Below are positions 44,248-52,603 of a stretch of 64,000 nt of DNA, piece after piece (within the stretch, counting starts at the first letter, position 1; the number at the start of each line of letters is the position of its first letter). The stretch is taken from positions 434,001 to 498,000 of the forward strand of contig CAWBWT010000002.1 of NCBI GenBank assembly GCA_963792675.1. The letters run 5' to 3'. A program made the position numbers and the translations under genes. Below the pieces are notes generated by a model. That model saw only the letters and a program-made list of their open reading frames with translations, did no database searches and was not told where the DNA came from. This DNA is from JBBROS01 sp963792675 (GTDB taxonomy: Bacteria > Pseudomonadota > Alphaproteobacteria > Acetobacterales > Acetobacteraceae).

Positions 44248-45744
44248 ATGGCTGATGCTGGGGGATCCCTTGGGCGCACCGCCGCTCGAGGCGCGGCGTG
44301 GCTGATGTTGCAGAGCGCCGGCGGCCGAGCCCTCGCATTCTTCGCCCAGCTCGCTCTGGCGGCAGTTCTCGCACCGGCCGATTTTGGCCTGATCGGCCTC
44401 GCCTACACCGTTTCCACCTTCGGTTCGATCGTCGCGAACTCCGGTGTCGAAGGCGTCGTCGTGCAGCGGCATAAGACGATCCGGTTCTGGTTGGTACCGG
44501 CATTCTGGTACAGCTTTGGACTTGGCGTCCTGGGCTTCTTCATCGTCTTGGTACTCGGCCCGATCTTCGCATACTTTTACCGTGCGCCTCAGGTCGTTCC
44601 ATTAGCCTTGATTGTCGGCGTCAGCATCCCGCTCACAACGCTGGCCACCGTGCCGATGCTCACGATGCGCGCCGGTCTGCGGTTCCGGACCATCGCGGCG
44701 TTCGGGATGGTCGAGACGCTCTTGATCCAAGGGCTGACGATCGGATTCGCGTTCACAGGCTTCGGTGCCTTTGCCTTCGCGTTGCCGCTGCCCATCGTGG
44801 CTGGACTGAGGACGGTGGCGTTGTGGCTTTGGACCCGGCCCAAGCTGCCGGGCTTTTTCAGCAAGATCGGACGTATCCGTTACGTCGTGGGCAACAGCAT
44901 CTTCGTCTTTGCCACCGGGGCGGTGCAGGCGGCCGTCAACCAAGGCGATTACATTGTGCTGGGCTTGTTAGCCGACAAAGCAGCTGTCGGCCTCTACTTC
45001 TTTGCGTTCAAGATGGCATCGCAACCATTGATGCTAATGGTGATGAGCCTCGGCAACGTGCTCTTTCCAGCTCTGTCGCACATGCGCAACAACCCGGCTG
45101 TGCAGGGTGAGGCTGCGTTCCGCGCGGCCAAGCTGCTTGGGCTGCTGATCATGCCGCTCGCCTTCCTGCAGGCTGCATTGATCGACCCGGCAGTCCATCT
45201 GTTCTTCGCGTCGAAGTGGGACGACAGCATCCCGCTGATGCAGATCCTCAGCATTGCGCTCGGGCTCGATGCGATCTCCTGGATCGCTGCCACATTGCTC
45301 TCGGCCCAGCGTGCGTTTGGCCGCCAATTCGGCTACCTTCTGGTCTGTACTCCGATGTTCTTCGTGCTTGTCACAATTGGCGGCTACTTGGCATCGGCGC
45401 TCGGAGTGGCGTTGGCGGTTGCCGCTTACTACGGGACGGTGACGCCGATCTTCAGCTACGCCGTGTTCCGTCGCAGCGGGGTAAGCTGGCACCGGTTGCT
45501 GATGATCTATCTTCGGCCGGGACTTTCAGCCGCAGTCTCGGTGGGCGCAGCACTTGCCCTCAGCAACGCCATCGGCGTTCGCAGCCGCATGGTGGACATG
45601 GCGCTGATCTCCACGACCATGGCCGTCTGCTACACGGCGCTGATCCGGTTGATCGACCCTGACGGCTTTCGCGAGATCCAGCAGTTGCTGATGAAGCTGG
45701 TCGCCCGCCGGACCACCCCGACGGCCAGCTTGGTGGGAAGCTGA
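44248..45744 (+). CDS. Polysaccharide flippase (Wzx/MATE-like, lipopolysaccharide biosynthesis protein)
   Basis: 498 residues, about fourteen membrane helices. N-terminus GRTAARGAAWLMLQSAGGRALAFFAQLALAAVLAPADFGLIGLA is typical of polysaccharide-biosynthesis (PST/MOP) exporters, as are GDYIVLGLLADKAAVGLYFFAF and the fold length. Moves the undecaprenyl-linked repeat unit to the periplasm. ATG 44248 is the start matching the family; a 157-bp gap upstream may carry its own promoter. Works with the polymerase and the co-polymerase upstream. Confidence 0.9.
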   Translation: MADAGGSLGRTAARGAAWLMLQSAGGRALAFFAQLALAAVLAPADFGLIGLAYTVSTFGSIVANSGVEGVVVQRHKTIRFWLVPAFWYSFGLGVLGFFIVLVLGPIFAYFYRAPQVVPLALIVGVSIPLTTLATVPMLTMRAGLRFRTIAAFGMVETLLIQGLTIGFAFTGFGAFAFALPLPIVAGLRTVALWLWTRPKLPGFFSKIGRIRYVVGNSIFVFATGAVQAAVNQGDYIVLGLLADKAAVGLYFFAFKMASQPLMLMVMSLGNVLFPALSHMRNNPAVQGEAAFRAAKLLGLLIMPLAFLQAALIDPAVHLFFASKWDDSIPLMQILSIALGLDAISWIAATLLSAQRAFGRQFGYLLVCTPMFFVLVTIGGYLASALGVALAVAAYYGTVTPIFSYAVFRRSGVSWHRLLMIYLRPGLSAAVSVGAALALSNAIGVRSRMVDMALISTTMAVCYTALIRLIDPDGFREIQQLLMKLVARRTTPTASLVGS

Positions 45745-45769
45745 GTGAGGCACCTGTCTCGATCGGCAG

Positions 45770-46669
45770 TCAGATCCGATCGCGAACCCAATCGAGACGC
45801 CGTAACGTGCGGCGCCGCAGCCCGGGTATCGCCAAACGCGCCAGCTTCGTGATGTCACCGAAGGCGCCGCTCATGCGCATACGGTAGTTATCGATCACGT
45901 TCTCCATGACATCGGCCGGGAACACGCCTTGGAACAGATCGGTCAAGCCGTGCGCGACGAACTGCTCGTGCAAGTAGGAACCAGGCGGCGGCAGGACGTC
46001 TTTCCAGACGCCCACTTTACCCACGACATTGTTCCAGAGATGGAGGGTGTTCGCCTGCCGGCAAAGCTCCTCGCATTCGGCGCGATACCGCGGCAGGAAG
46101 ACCTTCCAGAACTCATCGTAGTGGACCGGAAAGAACAGCTCAGGGCCGAACGAGGCGTTCAGGACTTGTGATCCGAATACCGCCGTGAGCAGACGCGGCC
46201 CGGTATCTCCCCAAGCCAACTCGCGCCCGGCAACCGCTTCCGTCCGTTCAACGAGGCGACTTAAGGCCGGGTCATCCCGGTTGAGGCGCATGATCGCACC
46301 GCACAGGTCATCCTCGCTCTCCCGGGCGAGCAGGGTATTCGGCAGGTCCTGCTCGAACCTCCGAAGGAGGAACATGTCGCTGTCCACCCAAATCGCATCG
46401 GTGTTCTGGAACAGCCGATAACGGAACAGGTCGGAGAAGTGGCTGAGGCTTGGGACCCCCTTGATCAGGAAGGCCGACATGAACCGCTCGTCAACGATCT
46501 CTGCCGCTGACCGGCTGGACACGCCGCTCGGCAGGTTCTCGATCTCGTTATACGAGTAGACGGTGATCTGGTAGCCGAGCCGGCTGAACGAGGACAGGCA
46601 AGCCGCCTCGTATCCGGCAATGCGCCGACCCGCCCAAAATGTTGCAAAGTTTGGGATCGAGATCGTCAT
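45770..46669 (-). CDS. Glycosyltransferase with DXD sugar-binding motif (GT32-like)
   Basis: 299 residues. The sugar-binding DXD motif is in DAIWVDSDMFLLRRF (about 92-106), after SHFSDLFRYRLF, a typical layout for glycosyltransferases with DXD sugar-binding regions. C-terminal W NN and HLWNN signals support a retaining transferase of the GT32-like group. No membrane helix. It is transcribed opposite to the flippase gene and separated from the initiating transferase by 53 bp on the same strand, so it probably sits in an operon with that gene. Confidence 0.78.
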   Translation of the reverse strand: MTISIPNFATFWAGRRIAGYEAACLSSFSRLGYQITVYSYNEIENLPSGVSSRSAAEIVDERFMSAFLIKGVPSLSHFSDLFRYRLFQNTDAIWVDSDMFLLRRFEQDLPNTLLARESEDDLCGAIMRLNRDDPALSRLVERTEAVAGRELAWGDTGPRLLTAVFGSQVLNASFGPELFFPVHYDEFWKVFLPRYRAECEELCRQANTLHLWNNVVGKVGVWKDVLPPPGSYLHEQFVAHGLTDLFQGVFPADVMENVIDNYRMRMSGAFGDITKLARLAIPGLRRRTLRRLDWVRDRI

Positions 46670-46722
46670 GGTTAACCGTGCTATAAGTGCACGGTCTCAA
46701 CGGCGCAAGTCAGCCGAAAGGC

Positions 46723-48096
46723 TTAGAACGCTGTCTTGCTGTTGATCTCCCGGGTGACCGTCAGCAGCAGGATCCGGAGGTCCAGTTTCAGCGACCAATT
46801 GTCGATATACCAAAGGTCGTGCGCCACACGCTGCTCGATCTGCTGCAGTGTCTTGGTCTCTCCACGCCAGCCATTCACCTGAGCCCAACCGGTGATCCCC
46901 GGTTTCACCCGGTGTCGCAGCGCGTACTCCGCGACAGCGTCGTGGAACAGCACGTCACCGGCCTTCGTATTCGGCGCGTGCGGCCGGGGGCCGACCAGCG
47001 ACATGCTGCCACCAAGCACGTTCAGCAGTTGCGGGAGCTCGTCGAGGCTGAAACGGCGAAGCAGGCGCCCGATCCGAGTAATCCGGTCGTCACCGCGCCT
47101 CGTCTGCCGCTCTGCCAGCAGATCGGCCGACCCATGTTTCATGGTGCGGAATTTGTAAACCGTAAACATCAGGTTGTTAAAACCAAGCCGGGGCTGCCGG
47201 AACAACACCGGTCCGGGGCTATCGATCTTGATCAGGATCGCGATCAGCAGCAGCGGCAGTGACAGTGCGCACAACAGCAGGATCGCTGCAAAGCGGTCGA
47301 GCGTTGTTTTCTCGATCATCTGCCAGGTGTCGAGCGGACGACGCGTCACCCGGACCATCGGCGTGGACGCGAAGTCCTGGACCTCGGTCGACTTGAATTG
47401 CAGCCCCGTCAAACCCGTCGTGAGATAAACGTCGGAGACGATGCAGGCCAGTGCTCGCTTGGCCTGGGCGATCCGCTCCGGCTGCGTCAACGGGATCGCT
47501 AATACGACCGCGTCGATGCGTTCGCGCCGGCTATGAGCGACGACGTCACCAATTCGCCCGATTACCGGATGCCCGCCATGGAAGTCGCCGTGCTCGTCGT
47601 CGTAGTCGCGATATACCCCGACAATCTCGACCCCGTCGGATGGCCGGTTTGCGACCCGTTCGAGAAAGCTCTCGCTAAATTGGTTGACACCGACGACCGC
47701 GACGCGGCGCGACAGCCCGCCGTCGGCGGCCCAGCGTCGAATGAATGTGCCCGCGAACAGGTGCCCGACGGCCAGGAACAGCAACGATGCCGCGAGCCAG
47801 GCCACTGGCCAGATCGGCAGCAATACGCGCTCGCTCGGCAGCAACGCAATGCAGCCGATTGCCATCGGCACGCCCGGCAACAGCCCGATCAGGCGCGTCA
47901 ACAAGCCGCGACGCACGTTGCGGATCGCGGACCGGTCGTAGGCGTTCAGCCGGCCGAAGAAGAACGTTGTGACGGCGGTCACGCCCAGGGAGACGAGGAT
48001 CTGCGGCTGGTATTGTGCATGCACGCTCAGCGAGTGGATCAGCAGGCCTGCTGCCAGCCCACCGGAAAATACGGCGAGGACGTCGCCGATTCGCAT
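46723..48096 (-). CDS. Undecaprenyl-phosphate glucose phosphotransferase (WcaJ/EpsG-like), start unresolved
   Basis: Initiates repeat-unit synthesis by placing a sugar phosphate on undecaprenyl phosphate. 457 residues from ATG 48096. N-terminal membrane helices and a Rossmann-like middle (VAVVGVNQFSESFLERV). The C-terminal transferase domain has KTTLDRFAAILLL, KIDSPGPVLFRQPRLG, VYKFRTMK and the signature FSLDELPQLLNVLGGSMSLVGPRPH. A better start with RBS (GAGG, 8 bases) is ATG 48211 in a different frame; 46723-48211 is 3n+1, so a frameshift near 48190 may hide an extra 38 N-terminal residues. See findings. Confidence 0.9.
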   Translation of the reverse strand: MRIGDVLAVFSGGLAAGLLIHSLSVHAQYQPQILVSLGVTAVTTFFFGRLNAYDRSAIRNVRRGLLTRLIGLLPGVPMAIGCIALLPSERVLLPIWPVAWLAASLLFLAVGHLFAGTFIRRWAADGGLSRRVAVVGVNQFSESFLERVANRPSDGVEIVGVYRDYDDEHGDFHGGHPVIGRIGDVVAHSRRERIDAVVLAIPLTQPERIAQAKRALACIVSDVYLTTGLTGLQFKSTEVQDFASTPMVRVTRRPLDTWQMIEKTTLDRFAAILLLCALSLPLLLIAILIKIDSPGPVLFRQPRLGFNNLMFTVYKFRTMKHGSADLLAERQTRRGDDRITRIGRLLRRFSLDELPQLLNVLGGSMSLVGPRPHAPNTKAGDVLFHDAVAEYALRHRVKPGITGWAQVNGWRGETKTLQQIEQRVAHDLWYIDNWSLKLDLRILLLTVTREINSKTAF

Positions 48097-48211
48097 CGCT
48101 GCAAGCAGGAGGTCGATCGGGATAGGTGGCCGAGGCCGGCCGGTTCTTGCTACGGCCGGGAGCGGCCGGAAAACACCGGCGACCTCCCGGGTCGAAGGTA
48201 CTAGCCAACAT

Positions 48212-48639
48212 TATTCGAACCTCGCGCGATTGCTTAGTCGTGCATTAACGTGGGCCATGCGGTACTAATCCCTCAGCAAACGCGGAACAAAGCCGGCAAA
48301 TTGCCGGCCGTCAGCGCCTCGGCAGTCCGTCATGTCGGGCAACGCTGAAACAGCGATCTGGATTTGAATACATTAACTTGGTTTGGGTAAGGTAAAACTT
48401 TACACAACCGGACGACACGGTCGCCTCCATTACGTAAACTACTTCTAGTTGCTAAGCCTCATGTTCCTCAACTAACAACCCCGTTATCGCAAACCAAAGC
48501 TGACAATTCTTGGAGGGTGTCTCGTCCGAACAACACGCATAATGAACCCGTTGGTTGCAGTGCAGCATACTTTAACGCGCATTTAGCAATTTGGAAGGTG
48601 AAATTTAGGTAGCATCGTAGTTAGGGGAGGAATACGAAC
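48212..48639. promoter_or_regulatory. AT-richer regulatory gap within the exopolysaccharide locus
   Basis: 428 bp without a gene, between the divergent initiating transferase and the small membrane protein gene. Notable elements: a perfect 8+1+8 palindrome GCCGGCAA-A-TTGCCGGC at 48292-48308, a 5+2+5 inverted repeat GTAAA-AC-TTTAC at 48392-48403, and TGCAGTGCA at 48556-48564, one base away from the TGCATTGCA pair upstream of the locus. Probably holds the main divergent promoters. Confidence 0.5.
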
Positions 48640-48885
48640 GTGAATCAACGCATTGCCAACGCGCGTTCAACCGTGACGGTGACTAAGAATCAATGTGAAA
48701 TTCCCGCGATCCTGAACCTGCCGGTGGCGCTTGCCGAAGTCGTGGCGGAAAGCCGGGAGTACGACGGACCCGTCCTGTTCGGGTGTGCGGACGATGCTGA
48801 ACCGAGGCTTTTTCGAGGCGTATTTTTCGGCCTCATCTTGTCAGCGATTTCCTGGGCTGGAGTGGCGGTCGCGGTATTTTGCTAG
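48640..48885 (+). CDS. Small single-pass membrane protein of unknown function
   Basis: 81 residues. The first 55 are polar and hydrophilic (ILNLPVALAEVVAES, then EYDGPVLFGC); the end is one clear membrane helix (GVFFGLILSAISWAGVAVAVFC). Starts at GTG 48640 after GGGGAGG (48624-48630), a strong ribosome site. No family recognised. Its place behind the large regulatory gap of the exopolysaccharide locus suggests an accessory or regulatory part in polymer synthesis, as an inference only. Confidence 0.6.
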   Translation: MNQRIANARSTVTVTKNQCEIPAILNLPVALAEVVAESREYDGPVLFGCADDAEPRLFRGVFFGLILSAISWAGVAVAVFC

Positions 48886-48921
48886 AATATTAGATTGCTG
48901 ATTGGGAATAGACCGCTTGGA

Positions 48922-50043
48922 CTACTCCCGATGCTCAATCATTGTAGAGTAGATGCTCGCCAGCCTGGTATGAAAGCCCTCCACTCCGTGCTGCGTCCGG
49001 ACCTGATCGAAGGCCGCCCGCCGCAGTTGCTCGCCGACACTGGGAGCGTCTTGCAGTATCCGCAACTCCGCCGCGAGCGTGTCCCCGCGTTCGACGAGCA
49101 GCCCGGTCCGTTTGTCGTCGATCATCGTGGGTATGCCGCCCGCCGGGTAAGCGGCGACGATCACCCCCGCGCTCATCGCTTCCAACACCACCAAAGGCGC
49201 CGGGTCAGGGGTCTTGGACGGGATCAGGAGCACGTCCAGGTTGGCGTAGGTCGCGGAACCGGTGGTCCATCCCTCCTCGACCACATCTGCGGCATAGTCG
49301 CTCGCTCGGATCCGCGCCTGGATCGCTGGCCAGTATTGGGGGAGATCCGGATCAGGCCGGCCCCTGATCGTAAGCGTCGCCGCAATCCCGGCCCCCCTTA
49401 CGGCGGCAAACCAGTCCAGCAGCAGGTCGAGGCCCTTGTTCGGGTGAAAGCGGCCCACAAAGCCGAGCCGGATCGGCCCCGGCGGCTTCGGATCAGACAG
49501 ATGATCGCTGACCGGAGCGATGCCGTTCGGCACCACCGTGACGTTGGCCGGGAGCACCGAACCGGGATAACAGGGCCGCGAGACCATGATCACGCGGGTC
49601 ACCCGCCGTGCGATCAGCCGCCAGATAGCGCGTTCCGAGCGACGGTACGGGATGTCGTGCAGGTGGACCAGCGTCCGGACCCCGGCCGAGGATCCGAGCA
49701 AGGCCAACAGCATGTGCGGCTTGAGCCCGTTGCTGTGCAGGATCGGACAGCCGTGCTCCCGGGCGAGGCGCTTCAAGCGGCGGGAACAGCGGAACGCGTC
49801 GGCGATCGCGGCCGCGATCGGCCCGGGCCGCGGCGGCCGGTGCACGTGCAGCATCGCGCTCGGCCGATAGAAGCACACCGGCACGTTCATGGCGCGTGCG
49901 GCCTGCTCGATCGGACCCTCCTCGGGCAACGCCAGGACGGGCTCGATATGCGGGTTGGCCAGCATGGTGCGAAGCACCACCTCCGCGCCGCCTTTGAACT
50001 CCGAAACCGGCGAAACCAGCAGGACACGCGGCTTGACGGTCAC
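48922..50043 (-). CDS. Glycosyltransferase family 4
   Basis: 373 residues, GT-B fold. N-terminal PRVLLVSPVSEFKGGAEVVLR, acceptor domain HSNGLKPHMLLALLG, then the C-terminal domain IRLGFVGRFHPNKGLDLLLDWF and PLVVLEAMSAGVIVAAYPAGGIPTMI with the sugar-nucleotide glutamate region. GTG 50041-50043 overlaps the stop of the upstream glycosyltransferase (GTGA). Adds a sugar to the lipid-linked unit in the cytoplasm. Confidence 0.88.
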   Translation of the reverse strand: MTVKPRVLLVSPVSEFKGGAEVVLRTMLANPHIEPVLALPEEGPIEQAARAMNVPVCFYRPSAMLHVHRPPRPGPIAAAIADAFRCSRRLKRLAREHGCPILHSNGLKPHMLLALLGSSAGVRTLVHLHDIPYRRSERAIWRLIARRVTRVIMVSRPCYPGSVLPANVTVVPNGIAPVSDHLSDPKPPGPIRLGFVGRFHPNKGLDLLLDWFAAVRGAGIAATLTIRGRPDPDLPQYWPAIQARIRASDYAADVVEEGWTTGSATYANLDVLLIPSKTPDPAPLVVLEAMSAGVIVAAYPAGGIPTMIDDKRTGLLVERGDTLAAELRILQDAPSVGEQLRRAAFDQVRTQHGVEGFHTRLASIYSTMIEHRE

Positions 50044-51269
50044 GGCGCCGGCCTGCCCGCGGCGGCGCGATGGGTCCGGCGTGCCGCAGCGGCGGCACGG
50101 AACGAATCGGCGAGCGCGTCGGCCACCGTCCGCACGGAAAACCGCCCGCGCGCTTGCTCCAGCCCGGCTGCACGGGCACGCTGCACCTCCTCGGGTGACG
50201 CCATCAAGCGGCCGAGCAACTCGGCCAGCGGTGCCGACCGGCCTTCCGGCACGATCCAGCCGCCCTCGGCCACCACCCCGGGGATCGAGCCGGAGTCGGA
50301 TCCGATCACCGGCACGCCGCAGGCTTGCGCCTCCATGATCACCCGACCGAACTGCTCCTTCCACGTCCGCGCCGTGCGCGACATCAGCACGAGGACGTCG
50401 AGCGCGCTCATCACCTCCGCCACCGCCGCGGGCGGCCGCGGATCGAGCAGGCGCAGCTGCGGCAGCAAGCCCAGCGACGTGGCATGAGCAACCAGCGCGT
50501 CGCGGTCCGGCCCAGCGCCCAGGACGACGAACGTCACCGGGCGGCCACAGGCCGCCATGGCGTCCAGCACATCGAGCAGGCCTTTCTCGCGTACGATCCG
50601 CCCCACGTAGCCGATCACGAAGCCGGATACGCCGAGTGCGGCGCGCGCCGCGTCGCGGCTCTGCTCGTGGAAGATGTCCGCGGCCACCCCGTACTCCACG
50701 ATTGCGGTCGGCCCGGCAAAGCCGCACGCCCGCGCCACTTCGAGGCTCTCGGGCTGCCGCCCGATCAGCAGGTCGATGCGCCTGAGGTTGTAGCGGCGGA
50801 TCTGCTGGAACGGCGGCGGCAGCCGGCGGAGGATGTTCTGGTCGGTCTCGAGGATAACCGCGGCATTCGGCAGCAGCCGGTCCCGCAGCCGCACCGCCTG
50901 CAGCCCGACGAGGCTCCAGGGCTCCTCCCAGAGATGGATCACGTCCGGCTGCAAAGTCGACAGCACTTGTCCCAGCTTCGGATAGTGATGCAGGTACCAC
51001 TTGGCCATCGGCACAACCGGCAGGCGCACGCGTTCGACGCGGAACTTGAGCGGGCCCGAGTGCGGGTCCAGCTGCATGCGCTTGCCGTATTCGATCCAAC
51101 GGTCGGGCGCCACCAACGTCAGGTCGATATCCGGGCGCTCGGCCACCAACGTCTCGTAGCGGATCCGCCCGCTGGCCTTGTTCACCGCGGAATGCGAGAT
51201 CGACACCACCCGGAGCTTGGTCGCAAGCGTCGGTGCGGTGTCGCGAAGGTCTTGCCGGGTCTCGGTCAT
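50040..51269 (-). CDS. Glycosyltransferase family 4
   Basis: 409 residues, GT-B fold. Segments: RVVSISHSAVNKASGRIRYE, VIHLWEEPW, ILETDQN, FVIGYVGRIVREKGLLDVLDA and WKEQFGRVIMEAQACGVPVIGSDSGSIP with the conserved E-x7-E-like donor site. Starts at ATG 51267-51269. Coupled by overlap to the downstream glycosyltransferase. Together the two add sugars to the repeat unit. Confidence 0.88.
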   Translation of the reverse strand: MTETRQDLRDTAPTLATKLRVVSISHSAVNKASGRIRYETLVAERPDIDLTLVAPDRWIEYGKRMQLDPHSGPLKFRVERVRLPVVPMAKWYLHHYPKLGQVLSTLQPDVIHLWEEPWSLVGLQAVRLRDRLLPNAAVILETDQNILRRLPPPFQQIRRYNLRRIDLLIGRQPESLEVARACGFAGPTAIVEYGVAADIFHEQSRDAARAALGVSGFVIGYVGRIVREKGLLDVLDAMAACGRPVTFVVLGAGPDRDALVAHATSLGLLPQLRLLDPRPPAAVAEVMSALDVLVLMSRTARTWKEQFGRVIMEAQACGVPVIGSDSGSIPGVVAEGGWIVPEGRSAPLAELLGRLMASPEEVQRARAAGLEQARGRFSVRTVADALADSFRAAAAARRTHRAAAGRPAP

Positions 51270-51490
51270 CGGTCGTCCTCGTCCGGCAGGGAAACCGTGG
51301 CGGCCCCCAATGTCGCCTTGTCGGCGGGCATCGACGTCCTGTCCCCAGACGCTCCGGCTGATTGTGCCAATCCGGCTACGTCCCTGCTTTATAAGAGGAG
51401 CAGGATTGAAGGTCTACGACCCTGCCATGACGTCTGCGTAGAAATGGCCGCACCGGCCGGGACGCGGGGCGGCCCCGCAAACGAGGCAAG

Positions 51491-52603
51491 ATGGTAATGG
51501 CGGACCCCATCGCACCGGAGACACCGATCATCGCGGCCGCTTCGCGCCGCGCGGCTTGGATCGACCACGCGCGCGGCATCGCCATTATCCTGGTGGTTTA
51601 CGGCCATTGCTTCCGCGGATTGCGTTCGGCCACTCTGATCGACAGCCCGGCGCTCTCGACGCTCGATTACCTGATCTACGGCTTCCACATGCCGTTGTTC
51701 TTTTTCATCTCCGGCGTGCTCGGGGTCCGCACCGCGAGGCAGGGCGGGCGGCCGTTCTGGCGGCGGCTGCGAACCATTGCGTGGCCTTACGTGTTCTGGA
51801 TGAGCTTCGAACTCGCACTGCTGTCGTCGTTGGGTAACCTGACCAACATCGGCACCTTCTCGTTCGGCGTGAACACCTACCTCTACGAACCGGTGTCGCC
51901 GTTCTGGTTCCTCTACGCCGTGCTGTGCTGCGTGGCGTTCGTCCATATCCTCGTGCGCTGGGGCGTGTGGGTTCCGCTGCTGGTCGCAGTCCCGATCTTC
52001 GTCGCCGGGCAGTTCGCACCGACCGAATTGGGCCAGCAGGTGACTTGGGGCCTGCTTTACTATTCGGCCGGCACCGCCGGCGCGGCGCTGGTGCGCGGGC
52101 TGGCGTTCGAGCGGATAGTGGCGTCGCCGATGTTGATCGCCGGGTCGGCACTCGCCGCGGTAGGCCTGGGATTGGCGCTCAACGGTGCGGGGGTCGGCAA
52201 TCAATGGGCGGTCCCGGTGGCCGTGCTGGGCACCTTGGCCGTATTCGGCGCGGCCCAACATCTCGCCCGGTGGTCCGGCCGATGGCCGTCGCTGCGCCTC
52301 GTTGCGTATCTCGGGCAAATCTCGCTGACCGTCCTCGTCGTGCACATCCTGGGCACGGCGGGCGCGCGCATCGCGCTGGTCAGGATCATCGGCGCCCACG
52401 CCCCGGCGGCGCTCTACATTGCCGGCGGCATGGTCGCGGGGCTCGGCTTGCCGATCGCGCTGCAGCTCGTCGCCATGCGGCTCGGCGTGGCCGGCTGGCT
52501 GGGCCTGCCCGATATTCCGGCCCGGCCCCAGCCGGCGCGGCCGGTCAGTTTCGCGCCGGTCCCGGACGCAGTTCAACGAGCACCGGATGACCGCGCAGCC
52601 TGA
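51491..52603 (+). CDS. Acyltransferase family 3 (OafA/YrhL-like) membrane protein
   Basis: 370 residues, about ten membrane helices. N-terminal AWIDHARGIAIILVVYGHCFRGLR with the family Arg and His, and FHMPLFFFISGVLGV, the acyltransferase-3 signature. Likely O-acetylates or succinylates exopolysaccharide sugars or carries out a similar modification. GAGG lies 4 bases before ATG 51491; ATG 51497 is the alternative. It faces the two glycosyltransferase genes across a 221-bp gap and converges with the hydrolase gene, their 3' ends overlapping by about 59 bp. Confidence 0.87.
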   Translation: MVMADPIAPETPIIAAASRRAAWIDHARGIAIILVVYGHCFRGLRSATLIDSPALSTLDYLIYGFHMPLFFFISGVLGVRTARQGGRPFWRRLRTIAWPYVFWMSFELALLSSLGNLTNIGTFSFGVNTYLYEPVSPFWFLYAVLCCVAFVHILVRWGVWVPLLVAVPIFVAGQFAPTELGQQVTWGLLYYSAGTAGAALVRGLAFERIVASPMLIAGSALAAVGLGLALNGAGVGNQWAVPVAVLGTLAVFGAAQHLARWSGRWPSLRLVAYLGQISLTVLVVHILGTAGARIALVRIIGAHAPAALYIAGGMVAGLGLPIALQLVAMRLGVAGWLGLPDIPARPQPARPVSFAPVPDAVQRAPDDRAA

